Counted from the stretch's first letter, positions 17,598-26,466 are shown. The stretch is DNA of 50,559 bases from Thermoleptolyngbya sp046719575 (GCA_046719575.1 JBDNCP010000011.1:1-50559), one strand, 5' to 3'. The notes: a model not told the origin generated them from the letters alone. Numbers and translations are program-made.

Positions 17598-17973
17598 ATT
17601 TCTCTCGGTTACGGATGTGCTAGTGATTCATGCTGACCAGATTGATAGCTTTGGCGGCAGTCTGGGTGTGCGCGATCAGGGGTTGCTGGAATCGGCCCTG
17701 GCACAGCCCCAGGCGACCTTCGGCGGCGAGTTTTTGCACACCACGATCGCCCAACAAGCCGCTGCCTACCTGTATCATCTGGCTATGAATCACCCGTTCA
17801 TCGACGGCAACAAGCGCACTGCATTTGCGGCGATGGATGCGTTTTTGCGGCTAACCGGGGTTCTGCTCGGCTTCACTGACGACGAGGTGTACCAACTGGT
17901 GATTCGCGTGGTGGAAGGCGGATTGAGCAAAGACGAGGTGGCGGACATTTTGCAAGCAGCCTTACAGGAGTAA
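17584..17973 (+). CDS. death-on-curing (Doc) family toxin
   Basis: A 129-aa Fic-fold toxin. P1 Doc phosphorylates EF-Tu and stops translation. The active-site motif HPFIDGNKR is at residues 70-78, matching HxFx(D/N)GNKR. The Doc N-terminus is seen as FLSVTDVLVIHADQID, followed by GLLESALAQPQATFGG. The frame is open far upstream, but that part is a shadow of the antitoxin. I place the start at TTG 17584, which gives the normal Doc length; GGGAGGAG lies 13 nt upstream inside the antitoxin gene. The module appears intact and lies between leuC and leuD. Confidence 0.85.
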   Translation: MQTPEFLSVTDVLVIHADQIDSFGGSLGVRDQGLLESALAQPQATFGGEFLHTTIAQQAAAYLYHLAMNHPFIDGNKRTAFAAMDAFLRLTGVLLGFTDDEVYQLVIRVVEGGLSKDEVADILQAALQE

Positions 17974-17978
17974 CCAAC

Positions 17979-18800
17979 GTGCTGAAGACGGTTTTGATTA
18001 CGGGTGCCTCGACGGGCATCGGCTACGCGACCGCAAAACTGTTTCAGCAGCAGGGCTGGAACGTGGCGGCGACGATGCGTTCACCAGACGGCTGCGACTT
18101 GGCAACGCTGGATCGCGTCATTTGTCCGCCGCTGGATGTGACGAATGCGGAGTCCATTGCAGGGGCGATCGCCACCACGCTGTCCCACTTTGGGCAAATC
18201 GACGTGCTGGTGAACAATGCGGGCTACGGACTGCTCGGCCCGTTTGAAGCCTGCACGCCAGAGCAGATTCAGCAGCAGTTTGCGGTGAATGTGTTTGGGC
18301 TAATGGACATGACCCGTGCGGTGTTGCCCCACTTTCGAGAGCGGCGATCGGGCGTGATAGTCAACGTCGCGTCGATTGCGGGGCAAATGGCGCTGCCGAT
18401 CTACAGCCTCTATCACGCCAGCAAGTGGGCGGTGGAAGGGTTTTCGGACTCGCTGCGCTATGAGCTGGAGCCATTCAACATTCGGGTCAAGCTCATTGAG
18501 CCGGGGCCGATCAAGACGGACTTCTTTTCGCGATCGCTCGTCGTGGCAAAGCGAGAAGGGCTGACGGCTTACGATGCATTCGTTGCCAAGGTTCTGCCGC
18601 AGCTCGAAAACGTGGGCGACACCGCCTCGCCGCCATCGGTGACTGCCCAGGTGATTTACACCGCCGCTACTGATGGCAGTTCTCGCCTGCGCTATCCCGC
18701 TGGGGGCAATGCGTCCTTTTTGCTGGCGCTGCGAAAGCTGCTCCCCGATGGGCTGTTCACGCAGTTCATCAAGGCCGGCATGATCAAGGAGGTGAAGTAA
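17979..18800 (+). CDS. short-chain dehydrogenase/reductase (SDR)
   Basis: A 273-aa classical SDR, an NAD(P)-dependent oxidoreductase. The Rossmann motif TGASTGIG is at residues 8-15, NNAG at 79-82, and the catalytic residues are Ser132, Tyr145 and Lys149 (YHASK). The segment EPGPIKTDFF follows as expected. GTG start with CAGGAG eight bases upstream inside the Doc gene; only 5 bp separate the genes, so it is probably cotranscribed with the toxin module or reads through from it. The substrate cannot be inferred. Confidence 0.9.
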   Translation: MLKTVLITGASTGIGYATAKLFQQQGWNVAATMRSPDGCDLATLDRVICPPLDVTNAESIAGAIATTLSHFGQIDVLVNNAGYGLLGPFEACTPEQIQQQFAVNVFGLMDMTRAVLPHFRERRSGVIVNVASIAGQMALPIYSLYHASKWAVEGFSDSLRYELEPFNIRVKLIEPGPIKTDFFSRSLVVAKREGLTAYDAFVAKVLPQLENVGDTASPPSVTAQVIYTAATDGSSRLRYPAGGNASFLLALRKLLPDGLFTQFIKAGMIKEVK

Positions 18801-18804
18801 GGGG

Positions 18805-19617
18805 TTAGGGATTGGGTGGGTTGAGGAGCGATCGCAGTCTTGCCAGTTCTGCTTCGGCCGCATCAGCCCGCTGCTTCTCTGCCTCAGCCCGTTGAGCTTC
18901 CTGCTCAGCCCGCTGCTTCTCTGCCTCAGCCCGTTGGGCTTCCTGCTCAGCCCGTTGGCGCTCTAGCTCAGCTTTCTCGAAGCTCCAGAGCAAGAGATTT
19001 CCCGCCGCGTCCCACCAGCGCAACCAGTGGATGGTGGAACCCAATCGCGGGCCGTACCAGGTGCCCAGAAACAGCGATAGCTCAGGAATCCAGAATCGCC
19101 CCTCGGCGCTGGGCGGCTGAAGCTGATACGCCCCTTCCACTAGCCGCCGCACTTCTAGCATTTGGCTGTAGGGATCAAACGTCACATAGGTTGGAACTTG
19201 GAGGATTTGTTCATAAAAAAACAGCTTGCCATAGGGAAACACGGGGCGGATGGAATACTCGCCTAGTTCTTCATCCGACAAAAACTCCATGACAATCGCC
19301 ACCGGGTCGCCCTGGAGAATGGGGGTATAGCTGCGGCGCACGCCCTCGCCCGTCCACGGCGACACGCGGGGCACATAGAGCCAGTCTGGCGCGTTCACTA
19401 CCGTTTTCTGGTTCACGGTGGCCACCAGCCCAAAGTTCGAGGCAATCAGCATCTCTGGCTGAATCAACCCTGCCTCGCCCAGCGCATCGGTGAGGGCAGC
19501 AGCCAGCAGCGGTTGTTGAATGTTTTCCACAGGATCATCAGGCAGGCGATAGTCCTCCGGGAGCGCGTCCCAGGTAACGTTGAGCGATTGAGTCGGGCGC
19601 GGCGCATTCAGAACCAT
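18805..19617 (-). CDS. Uma2-family protein with C-terminal coiled coil
   Basis: A 270-aa protein of the Uma2 (DUF820) family, restriction-endonuclease-fold proteins very abundant in cyanobacteria. The PD-(D/E)xK residues look intact: Pro77-Asp78 in APDWLYVP, Glu111 in VMEFLS and Lys131 in PYGKLFFYEQ. Residues about 206-262 form a coiled coil made of near-identical RAEQEAQRAEAEKQ blocks, encoded by a 42-bp DNA repeat. The biological role of the family is poorly established. It is convergent with the SDR (4 bp between stops) and divergent from leuD. Confidence 0.85.
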   Translation of the reverse strand: MVLNAPRPTQSLNVTWDALPEDYRLPDDPVENIQQPLLAAALTDALGEAGLIQPEMLIASNFGLVATVNQKTVVNAPDWLYVPRVSPWTGEGVRRSYTPILQGDPVAIVMEFLSDEELGEYSIRPVFPYGKLFFYEQILQVPTYVTFDPYSQMLEVRRLVEGAYQLQPPSAEGRFWIPELSLFLGTWYGPRLGSTIHWLRWWDAAGNLLLWSFEKAELERQRAEQEAQRAEAEKQRAEQEAQRAEAEKQRADAAEAELARLRSLLNPPNP

Positions 19618-19724
19618 GAGCGTTCGCGGGCAGAACTCGCGGGTGAAAGGGGCAATCGGCTAGTACGTCCATCGTAGGCGAGTCGGTTTTTGAATTTTGT
19701 TGTTTTTAATTTGAGGTAAACATC

Positions 19725-20321
19725 ATGAGTCAGGTTCAAGCAGTTTCCGGTCGCGGCATTCCTTTGGTGGGCGATGACATCGACACCGATCGCATCATTC
19801 CGGCGCGGTTTCTCAAGTGCGTCACCTTCGACGGGCTGGGGGCCCATGCCTTTGAGGACGATCGCGCTCAGTTGCAGGGTCAGCACGCCTTCGACCAACC
19901 GCAATATCAGGGCGCAGAGGTGCTGGTGGTGAATCGTAACTTTGGCTGTGGCTCCTCGCGGGAACACGCACCTCAGGCGATCGCCAAGTGGGGCATCAAA
20001 GCGCTGGTGGGCGAGAGCTTTGCTGAGATTTTCTTTGGCAACTGTGTGGCGATGGGCATTCCCTGTGTCACGGCGACGGGCGACGATGTGAGGGCGCTGC
20101 AAGGGGCGATCGCCGCCAATCCGCAAGCCCTTGTGACGGTCGATTTGAACGCGATGACTGCCACCTGCGGCGAGGTTTCAATCCCCGTGCAGATGGGGGC
20201 AGGGCCGCGCCAGATGTTCCTCTCTGGCAGTTGGGACGCGACGGGGCAACTAGTCGCCCAAACGGAGCAAATCAAAGCCACAGCGGCTAAGCTGCCCTAC
20301 GTTGCCTGGAGCCACGCCTGA
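19725..20321 (+). CDS. leuD: 3-isopropylmalate dehydratase small subunit
   Basis: LeuD, 198 aa, the swivel subunit that completes the LeuC active site. The substrate-loop region GDDIDTDRIIPARFLK is at about residues 16-31 and the helix-start NFGCGSSREHAPQA at about 72-85. ATG start with GAGG about 9 nt upstream. It has its own 107-bp upstream gap beside the divergent Uma2 gene, so it is likely transcribed separately from leuC. Confidence 0.96.
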   Translation: MSQVQAVSGRGIPLVGDDIDTDRIIPARFLKCVTFDGLGAHAFEDDRAQLQGQHAFDQPQYQGAEVLVVNRNFGCGSSREHAPQAIAKWGIKALVGESFAEIFFGNCVAMGIPCVTATGDDVRALQGAIAANPQALVTVDLNAMTATCGEVSIPVQMGAGPRQMFLSGSWDATGQLVAQTEQIKATAAKLPYVAWSHA

Positions 20322-20322
20322 A

Positions 20323-20406
20323 GCGCCGCGAAAAAAGCGCCGCGAAAAAAGCGCCGCGAAAAAAGCGCCGCGAAAAAAGCGCCGCGAAAGAAGTGCCGCG
20401 AAAAAA
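20323..20406. repeat. 14-bp tandem array after leuD (6 units)
   Basis: Six units of GCGCCGCGAAAAAA, the first four exact, begin 1 bp after the leuD stop codon. The unit alternates GC-rich and A-tract halves, so the array should be intrinsically bent. Confidence 0.92.
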
Positions 20407-20486
20407 ATTCTCAGATTTTGCAAAACCCTCCGGATGCTCTCTTCTAGCCTGAGAACAATGGAGTGGTAGATGCACCCTGATTCAAC

Positions 20487-20532
20487 ATTCCCCCAGGCTC
20501 ACGCGATTGGGCTTTGGGGGGATTTCTTTTTT
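20487..20532 (+). terminator. rho-independent terminator downstream of leuD
   Basis: A 9-bp stem, ATTCCCCCA (20487-20495) with TGGGGGGAT (20515-20523), one G-U pair, followed directly by TTCTTTTTT. It lies 165 bp past the leuD stop and is the first clear terminator after it. Confidence 0.6.
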
Positions 20533-20557
20533 GAGGGGATCAGCCGCTTAAAGAAAT

Positions 20558-20680
20558 AAGTAGATGTAGATAAATCAAATTAAAAAAATTAAAAAACAGA
20601 TCCTAAACCCTGCGCTGCCCACGCAGGGTCTTTAGGTTCTATGTTTATTTATTAATGTCTTAGTTAATGTCTATCTACTT
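20558..20680 (+). mobile_element. R2 element, copy 2 (123 bp)
   Basis: Ends AAGTAGATGTAGA and GTCTATCTACTT. The core hairpin CCCTGCG ... CGCAGGG is flanked by the family words. About 30 bp longer than copy 1 through small duplications (AATTAAAAAA, TTAATGTCTTAGTTAATGTC). Confidence 0.8.
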
Positions 20681-20713
20681 AGATAAAAAGAAATGGATGA
20701 AAGCTGAGAGGAT

Positions 20714-20855
20714 GTTTGAAAGGTTCTGCTTTAAGTGAGTCTAGCCTGGCGACTAAAACTGCCGCTATACGCGCAGAAATCGAGAAACCTTCCTAATTTT
20801 TTGAGGTTCTTTGAGGTTTGTAGGGGGAGTTTTAACCATCTTTCCCTTTTCAAAC
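20714..20855 (+). mobile_element. R1 element, copy 3 (142 bp)
   Basis: Ends GTTTGAAAGG and CTTTTCAAAC; the outer GAGAGGAT and CCCCCTCTC continue the inverted repeat. The internal palindrome is decayed (GGCGACTAAAACTGCCG), so this copy has drifted most. Confidence 0.75.
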
Positions 20856-21059
20856 CCCCTCTCAAAGAACTAGATATCAAGAACTAGATATCTGTTGAAG
20901 GGAGCCAGGATGCCGCTCAAGTCTCGTGCTGTTCAAACGATTTTCAGCCTAAATCGTTTTTACCCAAACAGTGCTGTCCGCATCAAGAAGCTGCTTCAAC
21001 AACCCTCGTCGTAACAGATCCCAATTGATCCCATCATTTGCCAGCGCTACTGACCTGCG
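20856..21059. other. intergenic stretch before the 59-aa gene
   Basis: Together with the repeats before it, this completes a 738-bp gene-free region after leuD. It includes a short duplication (AGAACTAGATATC twice near 20866-20892). I see nothing else in it. Confidence 0.5.
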
Positions 21060-21239
21060 CTACTGATCGGATGAAGAATCGGCAATGTTACGAATGTCTT
21101 GCAGCAGCAAGTCCAAATGAGACTCTGGCGGAAGCTCATCTTTGGGGGGATTAGGCTGCTTTTTCGGCTTGGTGGGTGTTTCTTCAGGCTGGGCTGCCTG
21201 AACGATCTCCTGAACCAGCAAATCTAAGTAGGAGTCCAT
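21060..21239 (-). CDS. 59-aa protein with duplicated LDLL motif
   Basis: A 59-codon ORF starting at ATG 21239, with a weak AAGAG ribosome site upstream. It is built from two similar short helices, SYLDLLVQEIVQAA (residues 3-16) and SHLDLLLQDIRNIA (40-53), joined by a Lys/Pro-rich linker (TPTKPKKQPNPPKDELPP). The internal duplication argues for a real gene rather than chance. No signal peptide or membrane segment. It may bind a partner through the two matching helices. I do not recognise the family. Confidence 0.6.
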   Translation of the reverse strand: MDSYLDLLVQEIVQAAQPEETPTKPKKQPNPPKDELPPESHLDLLLQDIRNIADSSSDQ

Positions 21240-21511
21240 GAGCGTTTTCTCTTATCTATATGTCAGCGTACCCTTGTCCAGAGAATCTGACCTCCTTATT
21301 TTGACTGAACCTGATTGGGTGAATTTATTCAAGGGCTACCGAATCTCGAACCCAACAAATTTACTTTGAAAAACAGAAAACCAGAAATGTCAATACAGCA
21401 TTTTTGAAGCCAGGAGAGACGGCGGGTGTTTAGGAAACCCATGCCTCTTCGGAGCGGCGAATAACTCCCACTATGAAAAAACACGCGAAAAAACACGCCG
21501 TAAGAAGGAGT

Positions 21512-22357
21512 CTAGAACTGAGAAGGGGCTGATTGATGTCGTCGATAGAGCAAAATGCTGGCGACAACTAGGGCAAGGGCACTCAGCAAATGCACCATAT
21601 TAAACGGTGTACCTGGAAAGAACCACGAGTCGGTTCGCAAGAACTCGATGAAAAAGCGCCCCAATGGATACCAAATGAGATAAACCAACAGCAGATCGCC
21701 TGGACGGAGTTGGTGTGCAAACCGACGGGAAATCCACAGCAGGAGGACAAAACCGGTCAGGTTCCACAGCGACTCGTAGAGAAATAGTGGATGAAATCGT
21801 GTGCTTTCAGGATACAGGATTATATCGTCATACGGAGGAATACGACGGTTTTTCGTTGGATCAGTGCTGTAGTCGATGGCGAGTCCCCACGGTAGGTTGG
21901 TTGGCGGCCCGTATAGCTCCTGGTTAATAAAATTGCCCCAGCGGCCGATTGCCTGAGCTAGTGGCAACCCCAGCGCGATCGCATCCAGAAAAACCAGTGT
22001 GGGCAGTTTGCGAATGCGGGTATAGAGCCAAAGGGCGATCGCCCCAAAGATAAACCCGCCAAAAATATGGATGCCGCCTTCCCACACGCGAAAGATAGAT
22101 AGCGGGTCTGAAAGGTAATCTCCCAGGCGATCGCGCGGCGACTGAATAAAGACATAGTAGAGCCGCGCCCCCAGAAACCCCGGCACTAGCACCCAAATCA
22201 GCATGTCCCAAAAGTCGTCGGCCGAGTGCCCCTGCCGCTCGACTTCTCGACTGGCGACGGTTGCTCCTACAATCACGGCGATCGCCATCAGCAATCCATA
22301 CCAGCGCAGCGCAAACGGGCCAAATTCAAAAATAACGGGGTCAACAGGGGGATACAT
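21512..22357 (-). CDS. lgt: prolipoprotein diacylglyceryl transferase
   Basis: Lgt, 281 aa from ATG 22357, or 283 from GTG 22363. It transfers diacylglycerol from phosphatidylglycerol to the lipobox cysteine of prolipoproteins in the plasma membrane, the first step of lipoprotein maturation. Several membrane segments are visible. Signature elements: LRWYGLLMAIA near the N-terminus, GGIHIFGGFIFG, and the Lgt signature GRWGNFINQELYGPPT with its essential Arg and Asn. Length is normal. No neighbour has an obvious functional link. Confidence 0.95.
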   Translation of the reverse strand: MYPPVDPVIFEFGPFALRWYGLLMAIAVIVGATVASREVERQGHSADDFWDMLIWVLVPGFLGARLYYVFIQSPRDRLGDYLSDPLSIFRVWEGGIHIFGGFIFGAIALWLYTRIRKLPTLVFLDAIALGLPLAQAIGRWGNFINQELYGPPTNLPWGLAIDYSTDPTKNRRIPPYDDIILYPESTRFHPLFLYESLWNLTGFVLLLWISRRFAHQLRPGDLLLVYLIWYPLGRFFIEFLRTDSWFFPGTPFNMVHLLSALALVVASILLYRRHQSAPSQF

Positions 22358-22712
22358 AGCCACAACGTCTATTGCTATTGCGCTTGATCTGTGTTCGCTT
22401 CATCTGCATTCGAGTGGTCAGGGCAGCGCGAAATCGGTATGACAGGGTGGGTGGTAGCAGGGTTGAACCTGACATATTGCGCTACCGTCTGTCCTCTGCA
22501 ACCTAGCGCACTCGCTTTTCACTATATCAATCCCCCTTTACAGTTGGGGATCGAGAAGGTGCGGCAAGCAGGCACAAGAGCGCTGGTCGGTTCGCTCTCA
22601 AATGCCCTTTGTCAAGAAGCCGACACAAGCCGATACAAAAGCAATCGGCGCAGACGGGATGACTAAGCCTTTCCCAACTGCGCCCTGTTCAGCCCGATTC
22701 AGCCCATCTCGT

Positions 22713-23465
22713 CTATCCGCGCTCAGCCTGACGCACCCCCGCCAACTGCTCTGGGATGCCCAAAATTGGGCAGTGCGTGTTGGCTCTGAGCTTGTTGACT
22801 AGCGGATGAGCTTTGGTGCTACAGCCCAACACCATCAGGTCTGCGCCCACCTCTTCGGCAACCTGATTTAGCTCGGCATCCGTCGCGCCAAACCGGAGAT
22901 GTGCCTCCAAAGAGCCTCGCCACTCTTCGGCCAGGCAGCGTGCCTGCCAGAGGATGCAGTCGGCCTGTTCCAGCAAATTCTGGGCGGGTGACTCGGCGGG
23001 GCTGATGTGGCAATCGGTGAGGCAGGCTGGATTGGCGTGGTAATGAATATGCGTATTGAGCGGCACGAAAGAGTCTGCTGGAGTCAGCCGAGGCAAGGTC
23101 AGGGTGTTGCCTACTCGCTCAGTCTGGCGCTCTAGCGTTGCAGTTTGGCGCGATCGCCCTCTTTGCGATTTCTGAGAAGTCTGGGGCGATCGCCCATTCA
23201 CCAGCCGATCGACCACATACACCACATGCACCATGACCTGCTTTTGCGTCGCAAGCCGAGTTTGGTGAGCAATCCATAGGGTTAAATCCAGTGCCACCTG
23301 GCTATTCGGCGATCCGTTATAGCCAATCACCAGATTCACCGTCTCATCCGACCGGGTTTCTGCGGCATCTAGCGCCGTCTTGCCAGATGCCAGCAGCATT
23401 TGCTCCACCAACGCAGGCTGCCCCAAGGCATTTTGCAGACGCATCAGCATCGACTTAATCTTCAC
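22713..23465 (-). CDS. universal stress protein family
   Basis: A 250-aa UspA-fold protein. The first strand and helix are NLVIGYNGSPNSQVALDLTLWIAHQTR, and the C-terminal part LEAHLRFGATDAELNQVAEEVGADLMVLGCSTKAHPLVNKL carries the usual G-S/T region that binds ATP in one Usp class, though the G-x2-G-x9-G(S/T) motif is imperfect. It is longer than a single Usp domain because of an inserted region at about 85-150. The N-terminal part (SMLMRLQNALGQPALVEQM) is an extra helix. I chose GTG 23465, preceded by GAGGTGAG. GTG 23495 is possible. Confidence 0.8.
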   Translation of the reverse strand: MKIKSMLMRLQNALGQPALVEQMLLASGKTALDAAETRSDETVNLVIGYNGSPNSQVALDLTLWIAHQTRLATQKQVMVHVVYVVDRLVNGRSPQTSQKSQRGRSRQTATLERQTERVGNTLTLPRLTPADSFVPLNTHIHYHANPACLTDCHISPAESPAQNLLEQADCILWQARCLAEEWRGSLEAHLRFGATDAELNQVAEEVGADLMVLGCSTKAHPLVNKLRANTHCPILGIPEQLAGVRQAERG

Positions 23466-25258
23466 AATACTCACCTCGTCAGAACTTAAAAACACTTAAA
23501 AAACAAGGCAAAAATGCCAAACCTACGAGAGCCGGAAATCGGGCAAGAAGCAGACCCCTCAATCACTAGGGCAACTATTGCAGAAACGCACTCGGCACTC
23601 GCTGTGTTCGCACTCCTCATAGCAGAGCGCTTTTGGAGACATCCCTCCCGCTAGGCGCACCCGAATCCAGGGTCAAGACTCCCAGAGCAAAATGTTGGGA
23701 ATAAAAAAATGTTGGGAATAAAATTTTGGAGACACAAAGCCCAACACTTGCCCGAATTAAGAGTGCTAAACCTTGCGGCGATCGCCCATGAAGACAGCGC
23801 TCTTAGCAGCGCTCATCAAACGCAGGTAAACGCTCGCCCAAGCGAGAGTCTCTTCAATCCAGCGGGCAGATGGATAAATTCCGACTAAACCTGGTAAAAA
23901 AATTCAGCGGTGATTAGCCCTATTTCTCTAGAGCGCCCTGCCCCAATCAATGCGTTTGAAATGACTCAAGCTCAACCAGCGAATCCTGAGGACAAAACTT
24001 CCACCAGAGACCGGTTCAATCACCAACTTCTATATCTACCTTTAACCACCTGTAGCCTCCTCAGAAAAACGCCACATGTAACGATCCAGCAGGCGGAAGG
24101 TGCAAGCTGGAGGCTCTATCAGTTCTGAGGACACTGAATAACTTTGCTTCAGTCTCCTCCCAAAGCCGACGGAGTTAGCTGACGGGCTAGGGCTGAGAGG
24201 TGCCCCTCATTGAGTGCAGTAGAGCCAATGTTATGAAACCTGGACAAATCCAGTCTCAATATATGCGGCAGCTCAAAAAGCTGACCTCTACCACACGAAA
24301 GATACGCCCCAAAGGATGGTTCCTCCGCTTCTGGTGTGCTGCACAAACGGGCGATCGCGCATATCGCGCACTGCTAAGCATAAACACGGCTAAAAACTCT
24401 GCCGGGATAGGGTAACGTCCCAAAGGGCAGGCTCAGAATCGAGACGAGGATCTCGAAGGGCTAGCTTAACAAACCGCCTCCATTGTCAGACCTTGAATTA
24501 GGCTGATGCATCTAGAGCTGTTCAACCATACCCTAACAATGATTGTCAGGAATCGTCAACAAAACAAAAAATATCGTTAAGTTCCCAAATCGTTAAGCTC
24601 CCAAAAAGATCAGCCTCACCCATCAATGCCTAGAGGGAGGCGGGCGAGGCTGGAGACGCAGTTAGGAGGTATCTTGTACACAAGATTACTCGCAGATTCC
24701 CGAATTACGCCGCCTTTTAAGATGTTCTTAAGTTTGTGGCGATAATTTGGCAAGAATCCTTCAATTTTCGTTTCAAAGAATACATATTCGAGGTCTACAA
24801 TTGCCAGGGGATGAGGATCTGGCACTTATAGGACTCCCAATCAAGGTGATAGAGTCCCATATTTCTTAAATATGCCGTCTAGCTTCGTCGGGCTGCTATT
24901 TGTTGACAGAGATCTAAACCTTTAAGGAGGCATTTAAGCAGGGAATGGCTTGGGTCTTGCTTTATGGGTCTTGCTTTATAACATGGGTCTTGCTTTATAA
25001 AAAGCAGAACTGATTTGATTTTGAAGCTCAATCTAATATGACGAACGAAATATAACGAAGTGTCGAACTTTTGGAATGTCTGACCTCAAAGACAATCAAT
25101 TGTAAGCATCAACGCAAATCAATTCTTGTCAGATGTGCCTGTTAGATGTGCCTGTCAGATGTGCCTGTCAGATGTGCCTGTCGGATGCGCCTGTCGGATG
25201 AGGCTGCCTAATGTGGCGATCGCCCTTACAACTCGCTGACTGCACAGGAGCAACTCAT
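23466..25258. other. 1.8-kb gene-poor region
   Basis: No gene here is convincing. It holds two 15-bp copies of ATGTTGGGAATAAAA-type sequence near 23690-23725, three copies of TGGGTCTTGCTTTA at 24951-25001, and the 13-bp array at 25127-25204. Two open frames deserve a note: 72 codons at 23910-24128 and 69 codons on the minus strand at 24616-24825. The latter has a GTG start with GGGAG 8-10 bp upstream and a plausible middle (ETKIEGFLPNYRHKLKNIL), but matches nothing I know. The structured-looking stretch 24140-24260 is discussed under rejected items. Confidence 0.5.
25127..25204. repeat. 13-bp tandem array (6 units)
   Basis: Six units of TGTCAGATGTGCC with scattered changes; the last two read TGTCGGATGCGCC and TGTCGGATGAGGC. 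The gradient of change toward one end suggests older units there. Confidence 0.9.
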
Positions 25259-25300
25259 CAAAAACAAGCCGCTGCCAGAGTGTCTCTTGGGCAGCGGCTT
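25259..25300 (-). terminator. rho-independent terminator of the desaturase gene
   Basis: An 11-bp perfect stem, AAGCCGCTGCC (25266-25276) with GGCAGCGGCTT (25290-25300), and a 13-nt loop. Read on the minus strand it is followed by TTGTTTTT. It lies 80 bp past the desC stop. Confidence 0.8.
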
Positions 25301-25382
25301 ATGACCTCAGAAGTATTTGAAATACCTCTCTAGAATACTAGAGAGCGCTAACTAGAGAGCGCTAAAGGAAACCAAAGGCAAC

Positions 25383-26252
25383 TCAGGCAGAGGGACTGAT
25401 TTTGGCGATCGCCTGAGACGGGGGCATAACGACCTTCCTGGCAAGTCCCATTGCGCGAAGCACCTGGATTGCCCACCAAGTCATGTCAATCTCCCACCAG
25501 CGCAGACCCGCTTTGGCCATGTTGGGATAGGTATGGTGGTTATTGTGCCAGCCTTCGCCATATGCAAAGAGCGCAGCCCACCAAAGATTGCGCGAGTTGT
25601 CATCAGAATCAAAGTTGCGGTAGCCGAACATGTGGGTCGCAGAGTTGATAAACCAGGTGCTATGCCACACGAGGACGGTTCTCACAAAGATGCCATACAG
25701 CACAAACTGCCAGCCGCCGAGGGCATATAGCACAGCCGCCAGAGGAACTTGCAAAAACAGGAAGTAGCGATCGAGAAACTGGTAGTACGGATCACGCGCC
25801 ATGTCAGGGGCAAAGCGGCGATAGGCATCTTTGTTGAAGAACTCTTCGCGGGGGAAGATCATCCACAGCAGATGGCTCCACCAGAAGCCCAAGCTAGCGG
25901 CATAGGGATCCTTTTCTTCCTCTTCGGTATGGGCGTGGTGCAGGCGATGGCTAGCAACCCAGAAGATAGGGCCGCCCTCTACGGCAAGAGCGCCAATGGT
26001 GCCAAAGATGTATTCCAACCATTTAGGCACCTGAAAGCTGCGATGGGTTAACAGGCGATGATAGCCTAGACAGATGCCAATGCTGGCGGTGAGCCAGTGC
26101 AAAAACAGCATGATCCCCAGGGCTGCCCAGGAAAAGTGGAAAGGGGCGGTGAGTGCAAGAATGTGGTACACCCCAAAGAAAAAGACATGTCCCAAACTCA
26201 TCGGGGGTAGCTTGATACCCTTGAGAGTAGGGCTAAATGAAATCAATGACAT
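25383..26252 (-). CDS. desC: acyl-lipid/acyl-CoA delta-9 fatty acid desaturase
   Basis: A 289-aa membrane di-iron desaturase. DesC introduces the first double bond into fatty acids bound to membrane lipids, using ferredoxin in cyanobacteria. The three histidine boxes are HRLLTH (65-70), HRLHH (102-106) and HNNHH (236-240), with the typical GYRNFDSDDNSRN before the last. Four hydrophobic spans are visible. ATG start with AAGGA at a normal distance. It is divergent from the TetR gene, with two palindromic operator candidates in the shared upstream region, so that regulator probably controls it. It has a clear terminator. Confidence 0.93.
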   Translation of the reverse strand: MSLISFSPTLKGIKLPPMSLGHVFFFGVYHILALTAPFHFSWAALGIMLFLHWLTASIGICLGYHRLLTHRSFQVPKWLEYIFGTIGALAVEGGPIFWVASHRLHHAHTEEEEKDPYAASLGFWWSHLLWMIFPREEFFNKDAYRRFAPDMARDPYYQFLDRYFLFLQVPLAAVLYALGGWQFVLYGIFVRTVLVWHSTWFINSATHMFGYRNFDSDDNSRNLWWAALFAYGEGWHNNHHTYPNMAKAGLRWWEIDMTWWAIQVLRAMGLARKVVMPPSQAIAKISPSA

Positions 26253-26449
26253 AGATCATCCTTCGTGATGAGGCTTGCAAGCCTACTGGGCGAGCGCAAT
26301 ATTTAGCTAACAAACAGGTTCCACAGGAAAAAATCGGTCAAACAGGAGTGTTAAAAAAGTTCCTGAACGAGGGATACCGATGGCTTTTCAATTGGGTCGC
26401 TGGGGTGCATCCTGCCTTTCTGGTAAAGATGTCGCTACAGTAGGGGTAA

Positions 26450-26466
26450 TGCAAGTGCTACTTACA
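26450..26466. promoter_or_regulatory. candidate TetR operator, distal copy
   Basis: TGCAAGT GCT ACTTACA: an inverted repeat with 6 of 7 arm positions paired. It differs by one arm base from the perfect site 47 bp downstream and lies between desC and tetR. Confidence 0.6.

Noticed and set aside
23910..24128. 72-codon frame starting with GTG
   Set aside because: No ribosome site, no hydrophobic pattern or motif, and not distinguishable from chance.
24140..24260. Possible riboswitch: GGGCTGAGAGGTGCCCC followed by ATGAAACCTGG and AAATCCAG
   Set aside because: It echoes pieces of TPP (CUGAGA, ACCUG...CCAG) and SAM-I (AUGAAACC) riboswitches, but the order and spacing fit neither, the GGCAACC core is missing, and no thiamine or methionine gene follows. 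A covariance-model search would decide.
24616..24825. 69-codon minus-strand frame with a reasonable ribosome site
   Set aside because: Could be real, but nothing recognisable, isolated in a repeat-rich gap, and Lys/Asn-rich composition fits the local base content. Left as a note only.
25127..25204. CRISPR-like direct repeats
   Set aside because: The units are 13 bp with no spacers. The same applies to all the other arrays, so no CRISPR is called.
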